From NCBI GenBank assembly GCA_937868035.1, contig CALMLK010000209.1, forward strand, positions 1 through 10,448: a stretch of 10,448 bases of DNA. The letters run 5' to 3'. Positions 6,732 to 10,448 of the stretch are shown here, piece after piece. The stretch comes from an uncultured Alphaproteobacteria bacterium. GTDB taxonomy: Bacteria; Pseudomonadota; Alphaproteobacteria; Rhizobiales; Aestuariivirgaceae. The notes beneath the pieces were generated by a model, which saw only the letters and a list, made by a program, of their open reading frames with translations, made no database searches and was not told where the DNA came from. Numbering within the stretch: position 1 is the stretch's first letter; each line of letters opens with the position of its first letter. The position numbers were made by a program, and so were the translations under genes.

Positions 6732-7535
6732 ATGGATGGCGGCCCGGCAGACGTGCGGACTGACGCCCCCGCACCGTGCGCCATCGATGCGTCGGCCATT
6801 TCCCTTGCCTTCGGCGGGGTCAAGGCCGTGCACGGCATGAACCTCAAGCTGGCCGCAGGCGAATTCCTGGGGCTGATCGGACCCAATGGTGCGGGCAAGA
6901 CCACCCTCTTCAATATCATTGCGGGCTCCTATCGCGCCGATGAGGGCACGGTGTTGATCCAGGGCCGCGCTGCGCCACGGGGCGATGCCAAGTCGCGGAT
7001 TGGCCTCGGGCTGGGCCGGACGTTTCAAATCCCCAAGCCGTTTCCACAAATGACGGTGCTCGAGAACGTCCTCACCGGGGCGCAGAACCAGTCGGGCGAA
7101 CGCATCTGGCCCAACTTCCTTCAATTCGGCCGTGTCGCCGCTGAAGAACGTGCGGCGGTGGAAAAAGCGCAGGCGCTCCTGGAGTTCTTCAAGCTCGCCC
7201 AGCTTGCGCGTGAGCCGGCCCGCGTGTTGTCCGGCGGCCAGCGCAAGCTGCTGGAACTGGCGCGGGTGCTGATGGCCGATCCGCAGATCCTGCTGCTGGA
7301 TGAACCGGCGGCGGGCGTCAATCCGGCGCTGCTGGAGTTCATCATCAGCCGCGTGCTGGAATTGAACACGCAGGGCAAGTCCATCCTGCTCATCGAGCAC
7401 AACATGGATATGGTCACGCGCCTCTGCCACCGCGTTGTGGTGATGGCGGGTGGGCGCTTCCTCACCGAAGGAGCGCCACAGGATGTTGCGCGCAACCCCG
7501 CCGTGATCGAGGCCTATCTCGGTGCCGCGGCATGA
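6732..7535 (+). CDS. ABC transporter ATP-binding protein, LivG-like
   Basis: Cytoplasmic ATPase of a branched-chain-amino-acid-type importer, 267 residues. Walker A GPNGAGKTT (50-58), Q-loop Gln99 in 'GRTFQIP', signature LSGGQRK (166-172), Walker B 'ILLLDEP' with Asp190-Glu191, and switch His223 in 'LLIEHNMD' are all intact. The long insert after the Q-loop (about 100-160) and the 'GVNP' after Walker B are typical of LivG. The frame can be extended to a GTG at 6699, but that codon lies inside the predicted operator and start of transcription. The ATG at 6732 is preferred, although its ribosome site (GAGAAAG, 11 bases away) is weak. It is the first gene of the right arm and overlaps the next ATPase by ATGA. 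Confidence 0.93.
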   Translation: MDGGPADVRTDAPAPCAIDASAISLAFGGVKAVHGMNLKLAAGEFLGLIGPNGAGKTTLFNIIAGSYRADEGTVLIQGRAAPRGDAKSRIGLGLGRTFQIPKPFPQMTVLENVLTGAQNQSGERIWPNFLQFGRVAAEERAAVEKAQALLEFFKLAQLAREPARVLSGGQRKLLELARVLMADPQILLLDEPAAGVNPALLEFIISRVLELNTQGKSILLIEHNMDMVTRLCHRVVVMAGGRFLTEGAPQDVARNPAVIEAYLGAAA

Positions 7536-8272
7536 CTGTTGTTCCTGCATTGCAGACGAAGGCGCTTGTCGCCGGATATGAGCGCGACCTTCCGATCGTG
7601 CGCGGCGTGGACCTTTCCGTGCAGCCAGGCGAACTCGTCGCCATCCTCGGTCCCAATGGCGCTGGAAAGTCCACACTGGTGAAAGCCATCGCCGGCACGG
7701 TGCCCACCTTCGGCGGCACGGTGCTGCTGGGGGGCAAGGACATCACCGCCGTGCCGCTGCACAAGCGCATCGGCGAGGGTCTCGCCTTCGTGCCGCAGAC
7801 GGAGAACATTTTCGCCAACCTCACGATTGCCGAGAACCTGCACCTCGCCGCCGATGTGCTGGCGAAAGCGCTTCGGCCAGCGCGGCTGAAGAAGATCAAC
7901 GCCATGTTTCCGGACCTTGCGGCGCGTCCGCATCTGCGTGCCGGGCTTCTCTCCGGCGGTCAGCGGCAGATGCTGGCCCTGGCGCGCGCCCTGATCGTGG
8001 AGCCGCACGTTCTCATCCTCGATGAACCTTCTGCCGGCCTCTCTCCAAAGATCGTGGGTTCCGTCTTCACCATGCTCAAGGAGATCAACAAGAGCGGGGT
8101 GACGCTTGTTCTGGTGGAGCAGAACGTGCGCGCCGCACTTGCCATCGCCGACCGGGGCGTGATCCTGGTTGAAGGCGAGTTGCGGCATGACGGCAGGGCC
8201 AGCACCCTGATGCATGATCCGCTGCTGGCGGAGCTTTATCTCGGCGCACAACCGGCGCGGGGTGCTGCATGA
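7532..8272 (+). CDS. ABC transporter ATP-binding protein, LivF-like
   Basis: Second ATPase of the importer, 246 residues, forming a heterodimer with the LivG-like subunit on the membrane. Walker A GPNGAGKST (40-48), Q-loop Gln89 in 'FVPQTENIF', signature LSGGQRQ (140-146), Walker B 'LILDEP' with Asp164-Glu165. The switch position carries Gln in 'LVEQNV', which is normal for LivF proteins and not a defect. The PQ(T)xNIF stretch and the short central region also fit LivF. The start ATG overlaps the previous stop as ATGA, and its own stop overlaps the permease start the same way. Specificity is set by the binding protein and permeases, not by this subunit. Confidence 0.95.
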   Translation: MTVVPALQTKALVAGYERDLPIVRGVDLSVQPGELVAILGPNGAGKSTLVKAIAGTVPTFGGTVLLGGKDITAVPLHKRIGEGLAFVPQTENIFANLTIAENLHLAADVLAKALRPARLKKINAMFPDLAARPHLRAGLLSGGQRQMLALARALIVEPHVLILDEPSAGLSPKIVGSVFTMLKEINKSGVTLVLVEQNVRAALAIADRGVILVEGELRHDGRASTLMHDPLLAELYLGAQPARGAA

Positions 8273-9183
8273 TTGCACAGACCCTCATGGATGGTCTTAT
8301 CGCGGGCAGCATGATCGGCCTTGGCGCCATCGGCATCACCCTCACCTACTCCATCCTGCGCTTCGCCAATTTCGCCCATGGCGACCTCATCAGCTGGTCG
8401 GCCTATTTTGCGCTCAGCATCAGCACGCTGCTCGGCACACTTGCGCCGGGACTTGCCACATCTGTTGCACCCTTCTCCTTCGGATGGTCGCTGCCCATCG
8501 GTCTTGCGGCCTCGATTGTGCTCACCGCCCTCCTCGCCCTTGCGGTGGACTGGTTGCTGTTCGCGCGCCTGCGGCGGCGGGGTGGAGCGATCATCATCCT
8601 GGTGATGGCGGGCTTTGGCGCGGCTCTGGCGCTGCGCAGCTTTCTCGAATTTCTCTTCACATCGAAACCCTATTATTTCACGGATGCCCTGCAGATCGCC
8701 CATCCTCTCGCGGGCGGTGCACGGGCGACGGCGGACCAGTTGCTGGCGCTCGGACTGGCGGTCGTTCTCGTGGCGCTTGTCCACCTCATCCTGACGCGCA
8801 CGGCGGCAGGACGCGCCATGCGGGCCGTGAGCGAGAACCAGGCGCTGGCCGGGCTTGCGGGCATTGACGTGGCGCGCACCATCCGGCTTGTGTGGATGTT
8901 CGGCGCGGCGCTGGCGGCGGTCGCAGGTGTCATGACCGGGCTTCTCGTGCAGATCAGACCGCACATGGGACTCGACCTGCTGTTGCCACTTTTTGCCGCC
9001 GCCATCCTCGGCGGCATCGGCAGCGTGCCGGGGGCCATGCTGGCGGGGCTGATCGTCGGCATTGCGGAAGCGCTGTGCGTGCAGTTCGTCGGTGCGGAAT
9101 GGCGGGCTGCCGTGTCGTTCGTGATCCTCGTTGCCATCCTGCTGTTGCGGCCCCAGGGCCTGTTCGGGAAGGCGGCGGCATGA
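8269..9183 (+). CDS. Branched-chain amino acid-type ABC permease, LivH-like
   Basis: Inner-membrane permease of 304 residues with about eight hydrophobic segments spread over its length. Family hallmarks: 'GLGAIGITLTYSILRFANFAHGD' region near the N-terminus (17-39), 'GRAMRAVSENQALAGLAGID' before the middle helix pair, and 'AAILGGIGSVPGAMLAG' near residue 250, the loop that contacts the ATPase. It ends with 'LLLRPQGLFG', the usual C-terminal signature. The start ATG overlaps the LivF-like stop by ATGA. It pairs with the LivM-like permease to form the translocation pore. Known relatives carry amino acids, amides or urea; the surrounding enzymes make another substrate plausible here. Confidence 0.94.
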   Translation: MIAQTLMDGLIAGSMIGLGAIGITLTYSILRFANFAHGDLISWSAYFALSISTLLGTLAPGLATSVAPFSFGWSLPIGLAASIVLTALLALAVDWLLFARLRRRGGAIIILVMAGFGAALALRSFLEFLFTSKPYYFTDALQIAHPLAGGARATADQLLALGLAVVLVALVHLILTRTAAGRAMRAVSENQALAGLAGIDVARTIRLVWMFGAALAAVAGVMTGLLVQIRPHMGLDLLLPLFAAAILGGIGSVPGAMLAGLIVGIAEALCVQFVGAEWRAAVSFVILVAILLLRPQGLFGKAAA

Positions 9184-10148
9184 TCGAGTTCATCAGCTAC
9201 GGCGCGTTCTTCCTCACGCTTGCCCTCACCTATTCCATCATGTGCCTTGGCCTCAACGTGCAGTGGGGCCAAACCGGGCTGTTCAATGTCGGGGTCGCGG
9301 GGTTCGTCGCCATCGGCGCCTATGTGTCGGTGCTGCTCACGACGCCCGATGCGCCCGACCGCTTCGGCGGGTTCGATGTGCCCATGGTCTTCGGCTGGCT
9401 CGCGGGCGCGGCCGCTGCGGGGCTTGCTTCGGCGCTGCTGGGCGCGCTCACCTTGCGCCTGCGTTCGGACTATCTCGCCATCGCCACCTTTGGATTTGCC
9501 GTCGTGGTGCAACTGGCCGTGCTGAACCTGCAATGGCTCACCGCGGGCCCCTTCGGCATCAGCTTCATTCCGCGGCCCTTCGGCTGGCTGGCAAGCAATC
9601 CGCTGGCCTTCGGCCTCCTCAACCTCGCCACGCTGGTGGTGATCACGGGCGGCGTCTATTTCGGCCTCGAACATCTCATGCGCAGCCCGTGGGGACGTGT
9701 GCTGCGCGCCATCCGCGAAGACGAAACCGCCGCCACCGCGCTCGGCAAGGATGCGGCGTCGTTCCGCATCCAGGCCTTTGCCGTGGGCGGCGCCATCATG
9801 GGCCTGGCGGGCGCGGTGCAGGGCCATTTCATCGGCTACATCTCGCCTGATGGCTATGTGCCGATCCTGACATTCCAGGTGTGGGCGATGTTGATCGTCG
9901 GCGGTTCGGGCAACAACCGGGGCGCCATTCTCGGCGCTATCGTCGTGTGGGCGCTGTGGGCTGCATCGGGAGCGCTCATCTCGGAAGTCGTTCCACCCGA
10001 TCAACAGGCCCGCGCCTCCGCCCTCAAGATGGTGATGATCGGCGTCGGCATCTGCCTCGTCCTGCTCCTCCGGCCGCGCGGCCTGCTGGGTGAACGGGCA
10101 ACTGTCTCCCGCCATGTGGAAGCAACTGCAGAGAAGGACAAGACATGA
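9180..10148 (+). CDS. Branched-chain amino acid-type ABC permease, LivM-like
   Basis: Second permease, 322 residues. It shows the LivM N-terminal pattern 'LTYSIMCLGLNVQWGQTGLFNVG' and the 'LRLRSDYLAIATFGFA' segment. The coupling region 'GRVLRAIREDETAATALGKD' and 'MLIVGGSGNNRGAILGA' follow, and the C-terminus has 'LLRPRGLLGER'. About nine hydrophobic stretches are visible. The frame is open upstream to 8892, but the ATG at 9180 overlaps the LivH-like stop by ATGA and begins the conserved domain, so it is the start. The hydrophilic tail of about 20 residues after 'GERATVS' is cytoplasmic. The stop overlaps the next gene, an aldo/keto reductase, by ATGA, which ties transport to enzymology. Confidence 0.94.
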   Translation: MIEFISYGAFFLTLALTYSIMCLGLNVQWGQTGLFNVGVAGFVAIGAYVSVLLTTPDAPDRFGGFDVPMVFGWLAGAAAAGLASALLGALTLRLRSDYLAIATFGFAVVVQLAVLNLQWLTAGPFGISFIPRPFGWLASNPLAFGLLNLATLVVITGGVYFGLEHLMRSPWGRVLRAIREDETAATALGKDAASFRIQAFAVGGAIMGLAGAVQGHFIGYISPDGYVPILTFQVWAMLIVGGSGNNRGAILGAIVVWALWAASGALISEVVPPDQQARASALKMVMIGVGICLVLLLRPRGLLGERATVSRHVEATAEKDKT

Positions 10149-10448
10149 ATACCTCCCTCGCCCTGCCAACAGCCACGCTGAACAGCGGCCTCACGCTTCC
10201 GCGCATCGTCTGCGGGCTGTGGCAGGTGGCGGACATCGAACGCAGCGGCACGGCGATTGATCCGCGGGCGGGAGGCGATGCGTTGCAGGCCTATGTGAAG
10301 GCAGGTTTCACCGCCTTCGACATGGCCGATCACTACGGCACGGCGGAACTCATCACCGCCAACCTCCTGCACCGTCATCCTCACGGCGCGCGGCCACTCG
10401 CCTTCACGAAATGGTGCCCCGAACCAGGCCCGATGACCGCCGAGACCG
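10145..10448 (+). CDS. Aldo/keto reductase, N-terminal part (cut by window end)
   Basis: The first 101 residues of a second aldo/keto reductase. The family N-terminus 'LPRIVCGLWQVAD' is followed by 'GFTAFDMADHYGTAE' with catalytic Asp59 and Tyr64, and Lys89 in 'AFTKW'; the catalytic His lies beyond the window. The ATG overlaps the LivM-like stop as ATGA and has AAGGA 6 bases upstream, so the start is firm and the gene belongs to the transporter operon. The sequence differs clearly from the reductase at 4482-5540 (different spacing around the active site), so these are two paralogues with probably distinct steps or substrates. The product is soluble and NAD(P)-dependent by family. Confidence 0.88.
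   Translation, partial: MNTSLALPTATLNSGLTLPRIVCGLWQVADIERSGTAIDPRAGGDALQAYVKAGFTAFDMADHYGTAELITANLLHRHPHGARPLAFTKWCPEPGPMTAET

Noticed and set aside
6657..8278. Minus-strand frames of 339 and 254 codons opposite the two ATPase genes
   Set aside because: The plus strand has complete Walker A, signature and Walker B motifs in both genes. The minus-strand translations are typical shadow composition.
8673..10169. A 498-codon open frame on the minus strand
   Set aside because: It is antisense to both permeases, whose membrane segments and family motifs are clear. The product is an Arg/Asp/His-rich low-complexity translation with no ribosome site that I can see.
1..10448. Mobile elements, CRISPR, tRNA/rRNA or defence genes
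   Set aside because: No transposase or integrase motif, no repeat-spacer pattern, no tRNA-like cloverleaf and no nuclease or toxin family was recognised. Gene packing and composition look uniform.

Overview
The window is a compact, GC-rich (roughly 60-65% by eye) stretch of bacterial chromosome. Gene order, overlapping starts and stops, and protein style suggest an alphaproteobacterium, probably of the Hyphomicrobiales (rhizobial) type. That placement is inference: no rRNA or marker gene is present. No tRNA, rRNA, CRISPR array, insertion sequence or phage gene was seen. No gene-free stretch exceeds 300 bases.

The layout is two divergent arms around a control region at about 6631-6731. The left arm reads on the minus strand, starting with a GntR/FCD regulator. 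It continues through a small TIGR04076-type protein, an aldo/keto reductase, the periplasmic binding protein of a branched-chain-amino-acid-type (HAAT/Liv) ABC transporter, an aldose 1-epimerase-family protein, an SDR oxidoreductase and a small exported protein of unknown function. The right arm reads on the plus strand: two ABC ATPases (LivG- and LivF-like), two permeases (LivH- and LivM-like) and the first third of a second aldo/keto reductase, which runs off the window. Each right-arm junction is a 4-base ATGA overlap. A separate plus-strand SDR gene at the far left converges on the left arm and overlaps its last gene by 6 bases.

Together the genes look like one transport-and-oxidation module. 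The binding protein (left arm) and the membrane/ATPase parts (right arm) make one complete ABC importer. The epimerase, aldo/keto reductases and SDRs would act on the imported compound, and the GntR protein would sense it or a product. The epimerase and NAD(P)-dependent carbonyl/alcohol enzymes point to a sugar, polyol or related hydroxy-carbonyl compound. That is unusual for a Liv-type transporter, whose known substrates are mostly amino acids, amides and urea. No lactonase, dehydratase, kinase or aldolase is in the window, so the pathway end point is not visible.

The control region has a good sigma70-like promoter for the right arm (TTGCAA, 17 bases, TGTAAT). Its predicted start of transcription falls in a perfect 5+3+5 palindrome that is also part of three tandem 7-base repeats. 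This is a strong candidate operator for the adjacent GntR protein.
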